This document shows positions 22,774 through 34,934 of a DNA stretch of 64,000 bases, piece by piece. Both the position numbers and the translations under genes were made by a program. Every line of letters begins with the position of its first letter. Within the stretch, counting starts at the first letter, position 1. Below the pieces are notes generated by a model. The model made no database searches. It was not told where the DNA came from and was given only the letters and a program-made list of their open reading frames with translations. Source of the stretch: Ascochyta rabiei. Taxonomy: Eukaryota > Ascomycota > Dothideomycetes > Pleosporales > Didymellaceae. The DNA is taken from the NCBI RefSeq assembly GCF_004011695.2, contig NC_082421.1, positions 434,001 through 498,000 on the forward strand. Reading direction: 5' to 3'.

Positions 22774-23639
22774 ATAAAGGGTTATAGCTGCTACTAGGGG
22801 AGTATTAGAGTTCCTTCTAGTTAGGATCTCCTAAAGCAGTTATATAAAAGCCTTATTGTACTTTTATAAGGGGTCTTACGCCTCTCTTATATAATTAGGA
22901 CGCTGTAAGGGTCTATCTGCAGGGTTTATAGACCCTAGGTAATAAGTAATTATAAAGTTAAACGTAGATAATACTAAGTATACCCTTACTTACTAATAGC
23001 TAAGAACCTTTGTCTTTATAAACTATTTTAGGTTTTAGTAATCTGTTAAGATCTTAAAGAAGGTACTGTCTAAGTATCTTTGCTAATACTGTAGGCTCTA
23101 GATAATTATAAGAAGTTCCTAGTTATAAGTATTATAGTTATACTCTGCTTAGATTAAATTCTTTAAATAGAAGTCTATAGGCCTCTATTAGGCCAGCTTC
23201 CCCTCTCTAGGGACTAGTTAACTAAGGATTCCTAAGATAGCGCCTCTAGAGGCATCTACTTCTATCCTAGTTTATCTCCTAAGTATAAAATAAACTAAGA
23301 TAGGTATATTAATAAATAAATCCTTTATATTCTAGAAAGCTTATAGGGATTCTTTGCTTAGCTTAAGAGGCTAACTCTCCTCCTTTCTTATTACTTAACC
23401 AGATTTAGCTAAATTTAGCCCTTTCTAGGTTAATTAGGTTAATAGCAAAGCTAATTTAGATAACCCTATAATAAACCTCTAATAGTAGTTTATAAAGCCT
23501 ATAAATACTTAGATGTTATAAACTATACGCAGGATTAGCTATTCTTAGATTATTTTAACCCTATCTAGGTTAATACTTACCTCTTTAGGTAAGACTATAT
23601 ACCTAAGGTACTCTATATATTAATAGTGCTATTTATACT

Positions 23640-24010
23640 TATCTAAGCATATATAGAGGTTTGCTTTATAAAGCCTCTCTAAGACCTCCTTAACGTGTCT
23701 AATATAGTCTTCCTCTGTCTTAAAGTATACTAATATGTTGTCTAGATACATAATATAAGTTATATTAACTAATCCTATTAGTGCCTTATTTATATAGGCC
23801 TAAAATTAGGCAGAAGTATTTATAAGTCTAAACAGCATTACTATATACTTAAAATGTCTATACCTAGTTTAAAAAGCAGTCTTCTACTTATCCTCTTTCT
23901 TAATTTAGATATAGTAATATGCCTTGCGTATATCTAGTTTAGTGTAGAACTTAGCTTATACTAGTTATTCTAGTAACTCTGTAATTAGTAGCAATAGATA
24001 GTAGTTTTTA
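23640..24010 (-). pseudogene. Gypsy reverse transcriptase core, inactivated
   Basis: The minus strand reads AKFYTKLDIRKAYYYI, then IKKEDK, a stop and KTAF, and further on YIMYLDNILVYFKTEEDY. These are the Ty3/Gypsy blocks normally written FTKLDIRxAFHRI and YLDDILVYS. The second aspartate of the YxDD catalytic pair is Asn (GAC to AAC, a G-to-A change), and Trp positions are TAG stops, so the enzyme is dead twice over. Confidence 0.8.
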
Positions 24011-26225
24011 ACTATTATCTTGTTTAGACCTCTATAGTCTACACACAGTTGTAGGTTGCTATCTTTCTTCTTTAAAAAGAGAATAGGCGCCCTAGCTAGC
24101 AACCTTAAGTGTTGTATCTAGCTATATTATAGATATTCTGCTAGATACTTCCTAAGTATCTTTAGTTCTATTATAGATAGCCTATATAATAGTTAGTAGG
24201 GGAAAGTAGCTTCTTCTATAATATTAATTGCTAGGTTATGCTCTCTGTGCTCTAGTAGAACCTAAGCATTATCTTCTAATCCTAAGTGCGCATAATTGCG
24301 ATACACTTCTAGAGTTAGGCCTCTTTTAGTAGATATTAGGTTGTATATACCTACTAAGTTTACTATATATATATAAACGTCTACTACAGAACTTCTTATA
24401 GTGCGTTTAAACTCTTTAGCATCTTCTAACACTATTTTCTCTAGTTTAGGAGAGTCCCTATACTTCTTCCCTTAGAAGAGCATGCGCTAGCTTAAATAGC
24501 TTAGCTTAGGGTTTGTCTAATTAATCTAGGGTAATCTAAGGTATATCTTGTACCTTTATAGGTCTGTAACTTCAAAAGGTATCTGTTAGACCTTCTGTCT
24601 TCTACAGGAGTTAACAATAGATACTTCTGCTATAGTTACTCTGTAGATAGGCAATTCTGCTCTGCCTACACCTTTAGCTACTATTTTATTTAATAGTATA
24701 ACCTCTAGATCCTGCTCCTTTACTAGGAGAAATAAAATTAAGTTTAGTTGTAACTGTCTATCTATTAGGGCTTCTATATTCTCTATATTACCTATAGATG
24801 CTTTAACTATAAGTAGGTATATATGTTCTAGATATACTACCTTATAAAGCGATATATTCTTCTTCTTCTCTTTAGATAATTTAATATAGGCTACAAGAGA
24901 GGAGATTAGCTTTTAGGTCCCTTGTCTTTTCCTAACCTATCTAGAGTAGGGTCTTTCTAGTTTAACTTTAGCTTTAGTCAGTCTAGGTAGTAGTAACTAG
25001 TTTCTCTATACTTAAGGTATGCGTTTTAGGCCTTATATAGCCTATCTTAGCCCTTTTTACCCTTTACTAGCTCCTTATAGAACTTCTTAGAATTAAATAA
25101 CTTTTTTAGAGTTTTTATATTCCCTTCTAACCTAGGATTACTAAATTAGCGCTTCTATAGTCCTTTGTTAGTTATCTTACCCTTAGCTAGAGTCTTCTTA
25201 AGTAGCTATTAGCTATACTAACCTAGTCTCTAGTTAATAATATTAGCTTATTCTTCTACCTTTAGGATTATGTCCCTTTAATTATAGAGGATAAGAAATA
25301 AGTCCTTTTATATGCTAGGGAGTAGTATAGTAATATATTCTAGGACTTAAAGCTCTAGCGTATATAAGTTGCCTAGTTCCTTCTATAGTAGACGCATAAA
25401 GTCTAATAGATCTATAGGGGACTAAGATTTCTACTATTTATATTACTTTAAGAATTTATACGCTGCTTGCTTACGTTTAGCTAGAATTTCTAGAGCATCT
25501 AGTATAATTCTTTTTAGCTCTTGCTACGTTGGTTCCTAGGTTAGCTAATTACAGCAGTTAGTTGTGTAGTAGGCCTGCTATAACATCTTTAGGTTCTCTA
25601 AGAGGTACCTTATGCTAAAGTTAATCTTTTATTCCTCTATAAGGAAATTAACTAGAGATTAGAGGAAGTATCTCTTATAATCTCTCTTCTAATAGTTGTA
25701 TTTAGTATAGTTGCGCTTTATATACTTCTATAGAGGTTTAGGTTATAGAAGGTTTATAGATAGGGAGGATTATAGTTTTTCTACCTCTTCTAGTACTTTT
25801 TAGAAGGATAAAATTATTACTAGATCTCCTTTATTATATTTGCGTCTAAGTTTATAAAGAAAAAAAAGTTCCTTTTAGTCTTTTGTCTCTTATAACTATT
25901 TACGTAAGTTTTCTAACTCCTGTTATTAATTACCTACTTCTAGGCTATTCTAGCCTTCTTTAGCTAAAGCTACCTTATAGATATAAAATCTAGAGTAAAG
26001 TATACTACCTAGAGGACCTATAGATCCTCTTAAGGCACTATAGACACTTAGTGTCTGTTAAGGTATCTCCTTATCTGCAGAGGGAGGTGTTACCTTACAC
26101 TCTACCAGCTCTCCTACAGGTAGGTTGTCTTAGTCCCTCTCTAAAGACAGTAAGCCTAGATAATTTAGTTTAAGACTTATAGTAGCTTAGGTCTATCTTT
26201 AATTATAATATAGAAGTAATTAGAA

Positions 26226-26427
26226 TATAAAGAGTGTATAAAGTAATTATAAGAGAGGATAGGGTTAAAAAGGATAGTAGGTGTATTAAGGTACGTAGTA
26301 TAGAGTAACAAGACTAATTACTAGAGTATTAGTAATAACCTCTAACACCTTTATATAGTCTAGGCTGACTAGCCCTATAGTAGCTCGCTAAGACAGGCAG
26401 AGGTACCTCTAGGCCCAGCGCCTAACA
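26226..26427 (-). repeat. LTR (5' LTR of the minus-strand Gypsy element)
   Basis: 202 bp, from TATAAAGAGTGTATAAAGTA to GCGCCTAACA on the plus strand. Differences from the other LTR, such as TG/TA at the first base pair and GCAATTACAAGG/GTAATTATAAGA, are transitions of the RIP type. Confidence 0.9.
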
Positions 26428-26431
26428 AAAG

Positions 26432-27639
26432 CCTCTTCTAATAAAGGCTTATGCGTTCTAGACGTAGTGCATATATTCTATACTAATACTGCTAAATTTA
26501 ACTACAACTAGACGTATACTAAGTTTAAACGTCCTACTTCTTATATATATATTATCTTTACTATAACTTTGTTAGGTATAGGCATTAATATTAAAGATAT
26601 TACAAGGGTTGTAACTTGCAGTATACTAATTAGCAAGAGCTTAAGCAATCTCTAGTAACGCCTTAGTTGTATTGCGTGTAGGGATAGTCTATCTAGTAAG
26701 GCCATTATTATACTACTATATTGGCTCTTTAACTTAGAGGGCAAGACCTAGCCCCTAGCAGTAGAGGGAGGAGCATAGTTGTCTACTCTAGCGTTCTTAT
26801 AACAGTTGTTAAGGAAGTGCGCTTCGGCGTCTACTTTACGCGCCTTAGTAGGTAGCTTTTAGCTAAGCTAGCTGTTACAGTATATAATACTAGGTAACAC
26901 TACTAATATAGATAAGCTATAGGAGGAACCTAATCTAACTAATATAGTTAATAGTTATAACAGACCTAAGAGACTTTAATTCTAGACTAAGAGTAAGAAG
27001 AAGTAGCGTAATAGCATCCTATTCTAGCTAAAGATAGTAAATAGTAGATATTATTATTATAGGTTTCTTAAGGACCTAGGCAAGTACAACCTGCTACTAG
27101 AGCAACAGTAGATTGTTCTACTAGGACAGTGTTGCTCTGCCTATAACGCCAGCTTACACGTAGACTTAGTTAAGCTGCTAGACTAGCTAAAGCCTATTAA
27201 GCTGCTACAGGCTAGCTCTCTTACTACTGCTGTACCTAAGGAGCTAAACACCTTATTAATAATAAGGGCTACTCTTAAGTTAGGGTTTATTAATTTAGGT
27301 TATCCTATAGTACCTAGTAGTTTTATACGCAGCTCTTTATGCCTGTAGTTTATTTACGCCTTTACTAAGAGTATTAGAAAGAAGGGTAAGACACACTTAT
27401 ATACAGTAGAGCAGTTAGCTAAGAACTTTAACTATCTAAAGTATTAGACGCGTTTTAATAATAAGGTATAGTAGCTAGTAGGTAAGCTCCCTATACTTAC
27501 AGTAAATGCTTACTAGAGGAATAAGGCTAAGAGAGAAGCTAAGGCTAAGAAGAGGAAACAGCGTAACTAGATAGTGTAGTTATAGGTCTCTACTACTACA
27601 CAGTTGCAGGCTACTCTAGATAGGAGTCTTAACTCTTAA
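26432..27639 (+). pseudogene. RecQ-type DEAD helicase relic (C-terminal part)
   Basis: One plus-strand frame runs about 400 codons, interrupted by some 20 TAG and a few TAA codons. It contains LLGIGINIKDITRVV, then ISKSLSNL, two stops and RLSCIACRDSLSSKAIII. This follows helicase motifs V and VI of fungal RecQ-like proteins (ATTALGMGINIxDIxRVV ... SLSDLWQRxGRAxR). A basic C-terminal tail ends at the TAA 27637-27639. The relic starts only a few bases after the LTR end at 26427, and its ATPase half is not evident on the far side of the retrotransposon. RecQ-like genes of this sort are often amplified in fungal repeats and subtelomeres. Inactivation is certain; subfamily is not. Confidence 0.6.
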
Positions 27640-28086
27640 TTAGCATAACTTATAGCTTATCTTAATACTAGTATAATAGTATAGTTTATCTAGCTAGTAT
27701 TACCTAGTGTAAGTACGCTAGTAGCATTAAGTCTAGTAGTATCCTAACACTTAAGTAGACTTATAACACTATTAACGTATACGCGTTAGAATAGGAAAAC
27801 TAACACTAGTAATAGTATAGCTTTAACTCCTATATAAGCGCTCTTAAGTAAGGTTTCTAGAAATAAGCCTTATAAGGGTTTAACACTATCTATTATTATA
27901 CCTTTAACACTAGGCACACCTAGGGTTAAAAAGGCTACACCTAGACGTAATAAGCCTTTCCTAAGCTTTATACTAGTGTCTTACAGTAGGCGTAAGTAGA
28001 TATTAACTAAGAAAGGGATAGATGTATTTAAGTAGAACTGTAGATAATAAGTAGAGTCTAGCTACTATATAAAGAACTAGATCCTA

Positions 28087-28271
28087 CTAGAGTTTAGTTA
28101 TTGTATAGAGGACTAGCCTAACAGGTCTGCTGCTAGACTCTGCTAGAGTTTAGCTGTTATGTAGAGGACTAGCCTAACAGGTCTGCTACTAGACCCTACT
28201 AGAGTTTAGCTGCTGTACAAAGGACTAGACTCTACTAGAGTTTAGCTGCTGTATAAAGGACTAGCCTTTAC
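28087..28271. repeat. Tandem repeat, 56-bp and 36-bp units
   Basis: Units begin CTAGAGTTTAG(C/T)TG at 28087, 28143, 28199 and 28235. The first two are 56 bp and include GACTAGCCTAACAGGTCTGC; the later ones are 36 bp because that inner segment is lost. Confidence 0.8.
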
Positions 28272-28689
28272 TATAGAGTTTACGTTTAGGTTATATATAT
28301 ACTATACTATAAATTTAGCTAATTAGGGAGATAGCTAGGGTTTATAAGATTTATTTTAGCTAATAGAAGTGCCTGCTAAAGTCTATAGGACCCTATTTCT
28401 CTTTAGTAAATATTGTAGTTAAGTATGTTAGGTAGCTAGTGTTTACTTTTACTACTTAGCGTAGCTGTATAGTAAAAGTCTATAGTTTATAGATAGCTAT
28501 AGCTAATACTTATATAACTCTGCCTATTTAATTTTTTTTTTAAATATACAGAACTGCTGCTTCTTTAACACCTTTATTAGCAACCTAAAAGGGGTTAGCC
28601 CTAACCCTAAGGCTATTATCTGCTGTGCCTGCGTAAGCTTATATTTTGTTGTAGTTATAGTCTTAAACATGTTCTAACAATGTAAATAG

Positions 28690-28821
28690 CGCGCTGCCTG
28701 CTGCTACTACCAGCAGCAGCAGTAACAATAACAATAGCAGTAGTAGCAGCAGCAGCTGCAGTAACAGCAGTAACAGCAGCAGTAAGCAGCAGCAGCAGCA
28801 GCAGCAGCCGCTACTGCTGCT
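28690..28821. repeat. CAG/TAG/CAA-type mixed microsatellite
   Basis: Interspersed CAG, TAG, AAC and TAA triplets in one register, ending in seven or so pure CAG. The TAG and TAA units look like CAG and CAA changed by C-to-T mutation. It runs directly into the AAC tract. Confidence 0.8.
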
Positions 28822-29213
<392 letters not shown>

Positions 29214-30693
29214 TTCGGCGGGTTTATAGGGGGAGGAGGGGAGAAGGAGGAGGAGGAGGAGGAGGAGGTAGATTTAGGTGGGGGTCCTACAAACAACCCC
29301 CTAGCAGCTTCTAGTGCGCTTACCTAGGGGTAACTAGCCTTCTAGTCTTATATATAAACAATGCTAACATATATATAGCACCTTAGGATCTTCTTCTATA
29401 GGTACTAGCAGGCAGGCTCCTTTACTAGAACCTCTAGCTAGACCTGCTTATTATGCCTAGTATAACCGCGCCCCTTTAGTAGTAGCACTCTAAAAAGGTT
29501 ACTAAGGTAAGGCAGTACCTGTTAATTAGGTACTGCTAAGCCCTAGTTAATACTATAATCTAGTAGTTTTCCTAACCTATAATAGGGCAGGAGAAGTGTT
29601 AAGCTTAGTGCGCTAGTAGTTGTTTGTAATAGCTAGTGTGCTAGTAGAGACAGATCTTAGGCTATACTAGACTAGTAATAACAGGTATAAGTACTATTAG
29701 ACTAAGGGCTATATAGTGTGCATATTGCTGTAAGGTAGTAGTAGTTTACCTAACACCTAGCTAACCTGTAATTAGTGCTGTCTCTAGAGCTGCAGTTACA
29801 GTCTCTGCCTGTAGAAGAAGGAGACAGGACTCTAAATGCTATAAGGTTTAGGTAGTAGCTGTAAACTATTACTACGTAGAAACAGCAGTAGCCCTAAGGG
29901 TCTGCCTCCCTCTAGTTCTAGAGGAAAAGTACTGTAGTTAGTCTAAGTATATAGCAGTTAAGGTTAACATCTTTATTAGGTTTAGTTTAACTAGGTTCTA
30001 GTTAGTTACAAGTACTGTATAGGAAAGTAAGCTAGGTGTCTTAGAAGGCTAGGCCTAGTAAGACAATACTAAGACTAAATATACTTTAGGTGTATAGTTA
30101 GTATAAACCTTCTATAGTAAGTAGGCTTACTAGTAAGCAGGATACTTACAGCGTTACTAGAAATTGTCTATTATATTTAGAGGGGTAGAGTCTAATAATT
30201 AAACTAGTCTCCTATAATAACATATGCCTAGTTTCTATAAAGTATTATATACTACTTCTTATCTATAATATTAGAGGGTAGGGTATATTAGTAGTTAAGG
30301 CGTGTAGAGGAGTAGAGGCAATACATAAATAGTAGATAAGAAGGGCTTATTATAGGCTTTAGGCTGTGTAGCTATAGACTAGGTTTTAATTCTCTAGGTT
30401 AGGTTAGCATAAAAAGATAGACGCTTTAGATAAGAACCTACTGTTAGGCAATAATTGTATCTAGTAACCTTAGTCTTAGACTTCCTGGTTATAGCCTTCT
30501 TAACTCCTAACTTCTAGCTGTGCTTATAGTGTTAAGGTAGCAATAAGAGCTCTAAATAGTTAAAGCCCTAGTAAGGGTAAGATTATAGTATATAGGAAAG
30601 CATGTTATTAAGACATTAGATAGCTTTAGGTAATAATAGCAGTTTAGTATAGGTAGGGACAGGAAGATTTAGCTAAGGTAGGGCGTCCTACTA

Positions 30694-30777
30694 CGCTGTA
30701 AGTGTTAGTTAGCTACTAGAGTCTGTAGGAGGTACTAGCGCAGATCTTAAACTCTAGCAGCTAACTAACGCTTACGC
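30694..30777. repeat. Imperfect inverted repeat, ~27-bp arms
   Basis: The left arm GTAAGTGTTAGTTAGCTACT (then AGAGT) pairs with the right arm ACTCTAGCAGCTAACTAACG (then CTTAC), leaving a ~28-base loop. Mismatches are transitions. It may be a remnant end of a transposon. It lies in RIPped sequence. Confidence 0.6.
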
Positions 30778-31047
30778 TAGTAACTCTTACAAACTCTAGT
30801 AGTAGCTATCCTTATCCTGCTTAAATATTACTCCTAGATCTAACTTATACCTGTAATCCTAGCCTATAAGACCTGTCCTGCTCCTCTATTAACACTATAA
30901 CCTACACCTGCGCATAGTATAAACTTACCTTATTAGCCTATCCTATATATCTAACCTTATACCTATTACTATTCTTAGGGCCTATAGGCGTATAACTAGT
31001 GTCTGTTAGAGGATTATAAGCATAGACAAACTAGATATAGTTAAGAG

Positions 31048-31147
31048 TAACCTAAGTCCTGTCTAAAGTCCTCTAGACCCTGTTATGCTTAACAGGCTAA
31101 CCTAGGTCCTATCTAAAGTCTTCTAGAAGCTGTTATGCTTACTAGGC
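31048..31147. repeat. 50-bp direct repeat, two copies
   Basis: TAACCTAAGTCCTGTCTAAA... at 31048 and TAACCTAGGTCCTATCTAAA... at 31098, each 50 bp and each containing CTGTTATGCTTA. Differences are largely transitions. Confidence 0.75.
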
Positions 31148-31149
31148 AC

Positions 31150-32170
31150 TAAGTCTGCTATTAGCAGCAAGAAGGACTTACTCTAGTCTGCTAAGTAAGA
31201 GAGACGCTAACTTCTATATAAAATTAATTATGTCTATCTTCTAAGACTTAACCTAAATAGTAGGGTTATTATACTAATTATAACCCTTATATATACCTAT
31301 AGCATACTCCTATAAGTTAATATTATTAATATTAATAAAGCTAGTGTTCTTAGTATCATCAACAACAGGTATAACTCTAATAGCAGATTAATAGACATAC
31401 TTAGCGTTAACCTAATCTACTTATACTTCTAGTTTATGTATACCCTTAGCATAGATGTCTAGAAACACATATATAGGTAACCTAGGGAGTTAATTACTAC
31501 TCTGTTTAGTAGACTATCTACAAGAGTACAATGTCTATACTAACAGGAATATATCTTTAACTATAGATAGGGAGGTATAGGCCCTAGACACTTACTTACT
31601 AAACTGTCTTTTAATATAATTACATACTAACTAAATATAGGTGTTATAAAGGGCAGTCTACTTAAACACTACCTTAATATTATAAGTAGAGTTCTTATTA
31701 TTCTGTAGGTTAATCTTATAAGTACAGTTAAGGTGCTTAAGTAACAAGTTAATAGGCTTAAAAGAGTTACTAAAGCTATGCTAATTAACTAAGCTAGATA
31801 TAAGGATTATATGCTAAAGCACGTCTATATTAGTAGGTAAGAGCAGCTACTAATAGTACAGCATCTTACGCCTATAGTTGCTCTAGCTAGCCCTAAAGAA
31901 TATAATTATAAGTAGGTTAACTATATATTAGAGGATACTAATATTACTATACTTTACTGCGTGCTACACTATTAAGAACAACTTAGTCTCTTATAGGAAC
32001 TAACACATAGTAACAAAGTTAACATTAGCAGTGTTTTTTACCTAAGTTAATCTAGCAAATGCAGTGTTCTAGACGTCCTTAACTAACTCTAGGAACTAGG
32101 TAGCTGTAAGCTTCTAGATGGCAGTATAGAGGTCCTCCTTCTAGCTGTAGATATTAATATTAATGTTAAG
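31150..32170 (-). pseudogene. Long TAG-riddled minus-strand frame, DUF6589-like (tentative)
   Basis: One minus-strand register stays coherent for roughly 330 codons, with stops almost only TAG at plausible Trp positions. Segments include SLVN (stop) HSFSNSFKPINLLLKH, then LNCTYKIN, then NNKNSTYNIKVVFK, and a C-terminal AIRVIPVVDDTKNTSFININ. The order 'hydrophobic block, ..NYxxxMLYY.., LVNW-type, F+xIDLLLEHLN-type' resembles the C-terminal half of fungal DUF6589 proteins, which often accompany mobile sequences. The N-terminal half, if present, would lie above 32.17 kb. The family call is from memory of the pattern and is uncertain; the coding origin is clearer. Confidence 0.4.
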
Positions 32171-32574
32171 GTGCCTAGCTTGTTATATAGCACTATAGAA
32201 CAATATAGTTATATAGGTAGTAAATCCCTATACAATAGTATATAGTAGATTTATCTAGATATAGAACTACACAGGGACCCTAAGGATCTACTCTTAATAG
32301 TTGTAATCCTACTAAGTATGCTGTTATTTGTTTTATACGCTTTAGATGTAATATGCTATAAGCTAGTTACTGTGTATAAGGAACAGCTAGTTTGCAAAAT
32401 TACTTCCTAGTGTAATATTGTTGTCTTTAGTCAGCCCTAGCTGTTTAAGGAAGATGCTACTATAGACCTAGTATGTCCCTTTAATAGTCCTTTTGTTTGC
32501 TATAATACTAGCAAACTGCCAGAACTAAGTCTTTAACAGCAGTAGTAGACTCTGCAGTAGAAAGGATAGTAGCT

Positions 32575-32760
32575 GTCAAGGCCACGGCTCTGCCCACCGT
32601 GCCAAGCATGCCTCAAAAAGGTAACAATGCTCACTTTGATAGTAAGACAGCGGCCAGAACAGTACTTATTTGCCCTAAGGCTTCCTACAGGTCAGAGGTG
32701 GACGCATCCACATGCCTAAGGCTTAAGAGTAAGGCTGAGAGCCTAACAGTAGCATGTCCT
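32575..32760. other. RIP-spared segment within the island
   Basis: About 190 bases keep normal CA/TG content (GTCAAGGCCACGGCTCTGCC, GGTGGACGCATCCACATGCC) while both sides are saturated with TA. No gene or element is recognised in it. Confidence 0.6.
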
Positions 32761-34430
32761 TATAGTCCTTAAACACCTTAAGAATAGCAGGACTATATAG
32801 GCGCTAGACAGCCTTAAAAAATAAAGAATGTTAAGACATTATAAGTAAAGCTGTTACTAGTATAGAGACCTAGGCTAGTAATAATGTTATTAAACTCTAG
32901 TAGTATAGACTAGTTGTGTATATCCTAGGTTAGGCTACTTACTAGTAGTTAGTTGTATATAACCTACGCAGTGTTAGTAAAGGAATAAAACTCTATAGTA
33001 TAGCTAACCTGCTTATAGCACTTATAATTAGTAAAGTTAATATTGTTATAAACAGTAATAGCTTATTAGTTTAAGGCCTAGGCCTAGAGGAGCTTCTAGC
33101 ATAGAATTAGCCTAAATATTTAGTTATATAGACTAGACTACTGTTAGTAGATGTATAAGATAGACTCTAGTAAACTCTAGCAGTAAGATAGACTTAAGTA
33201 AACTCTAGTAAACTCTAGCAGACTTATATAGGCCTTTTAGATAAAAACAGGCTTATATATATCTCTCTAACTCTAGCAGACTTATATAGGTGTAGCTTAA
33301 GAAAGTAAGATAATATACCTTAGCATATTCTTTAAGCTTTTTTATCTGCTTAAGTCTAGTATAGTATAAGTAACACAACTCTAATCTATACAGTGTCTAA
33401 ACTACATACTATAGTACTCCTAACCCCTAAAGATACAGATCTATAATAGTTAGTATTATGTCTAATTCTTGTCTTATATAAGAGAAGTACACTATACTAG
33501 TAACAGAGACTAATTATTTATTAACTATAATACAGTCTTTAGCAGCAGTATATAAGGGTTAGTAGGTATAACAGTTTACTATTAGAACCTATAATATACT
33601 GTACTACTAAGAAGTATAAGTCTTAATAGTCTAAATAGTAGTAGTGTAGTTAATTTAATTAGGTGTAGTATATAGGAACCTAAATTTGCTAAATAGCTTT
33701 CTTATAATTAGGCGCTCTAGTTCTAATCTAATACTGTCTATAAACCTTATGTTATTACCTAGAATATACTCCTTTCTAAAGTGTTTAATTATATAATTAA
33801 GGATATTATACTGCTAGGTATATAATTAGTACTTAGTATAGTACATCTTAATAGTCTGTTAATACTCTATTAAACTAACCTAGACCTTAAGAAAGTTATT
33901 AAATAACTAGCTAACGCTTTATAGCGTCTAAAGGATCCTTTTAAACTTTATCTTTATCCTAATATATCTATATTATCTTAGTGTGCTAGTGTTAGCTCTA
34001 TTATTGCTGTCTAATAAAGAACTAGAGCTGTCCTAAGGCGTAAGTTTAGTAGAATTATTAAGTTATAGGGTTAGTAATAATATAGACTTACTAGTAGGGC
34101 TGTACTAAGGTAAAAATATATTAGTTAGCGTGTTAGAGAGTAGGCTAGTAGGTAGTATCTTAATGTACAGTAACAGCTAAGGATATATAGCTAGGTTTTC
34201 TAAGTTATACATAAATAATATCTTAGGGTCTTAGGACTAATTTAGGCATAAAACTAATATAATTTAATAGTATTAGTAGTAATAACTATAGGGTAGAAGA
34301 TTACTACTTACGCCCTATAAACGTAAAATTACATCCTATATATTACTAAACTAAAAACTCTTAGACGCTCTATAGAGCTTTACCCTGCTCTGCCTCTATA
34401 TCCTCTAATTAGCTGCTAGAGTTAGCGTGA

Positions 34431-34934
34431 CTTTGCTAGAGTTTATTAGAGCTAGGTTAGACGCTAAGAAGCTCTGTGGGGCGGATGTGGATGAGATAAG
34501 GTGCGCTTGGTCTTTCGTAAACAACCCATATCCGCGCATGGCTTTCTTGGCACTACACTGACAATGTACCACGTAGAAGGCATCGATATACGCGAAACCC
34601 AGGCATGCGCATGAGATTTGTTGTACAACCTTGAGCACTCGAAACTTTACAGCGAAGTTAAACTCCTTCTTCATCTTTGCCATCTTGCAACTCTCTCTGC
34701 CTACCTTCTCCCACGCCACAATCTCCATCATTTGTTCTCTGAAACAACAAGAGAGGGACCTCGCGATGTTGTGACCAAGCTTCATGCTCATCAAACATCA
34801 TCTGACTCGCTTTAGGCCGTGCTTACTCCATACACATGTTATGGCGTCACCACACCCAGCCAAAGGCAGGTACCGCACATGCGGTTCTTGCAGATGGTCA
34901 AGTAAGGTTCCTACTGTTACGTTAGCTTCCATGC
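34431..34934. other. Right border of the RIP island, no supported gene
   Basis: Composition becomes balanced from ~34450. A 129-codon minus-strand frame (34405-34794) has no recognisable domain. It could be a relic or chance frame. Confidence 0.4.

Larger units (their letters stand above)
19132..26427 (-). mobile_element. Ty3/Gypsy LTR retrotransposon, full-length but RIP-inactivated
   Basis: Two direct 202-bp LTRs bound a ~6.9-kb interior. On the minus strand the LTR starts TGTTAGGCGC and ends CTTTACA/CTTTATA (TG..CA). A purine tract GAGAAGGGAGGCA lies directly before the downstream LTR (19335-19349), as expected of a polypurine primer. The minus-strand interior reads, in gypsy order, reverse transcriptase (about 24.0-23.6 kb) and integrase zinc-finger region (about 22.7-22.5 kb), with gag/protease presumably at 24.5-26.2 kb but unreadable. 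Flanking pentamers (ACACT left, AAAGC right) do not match, so no target duplication is visible. Dozens of TAG stops show it is dead. Confidence 0.85.
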
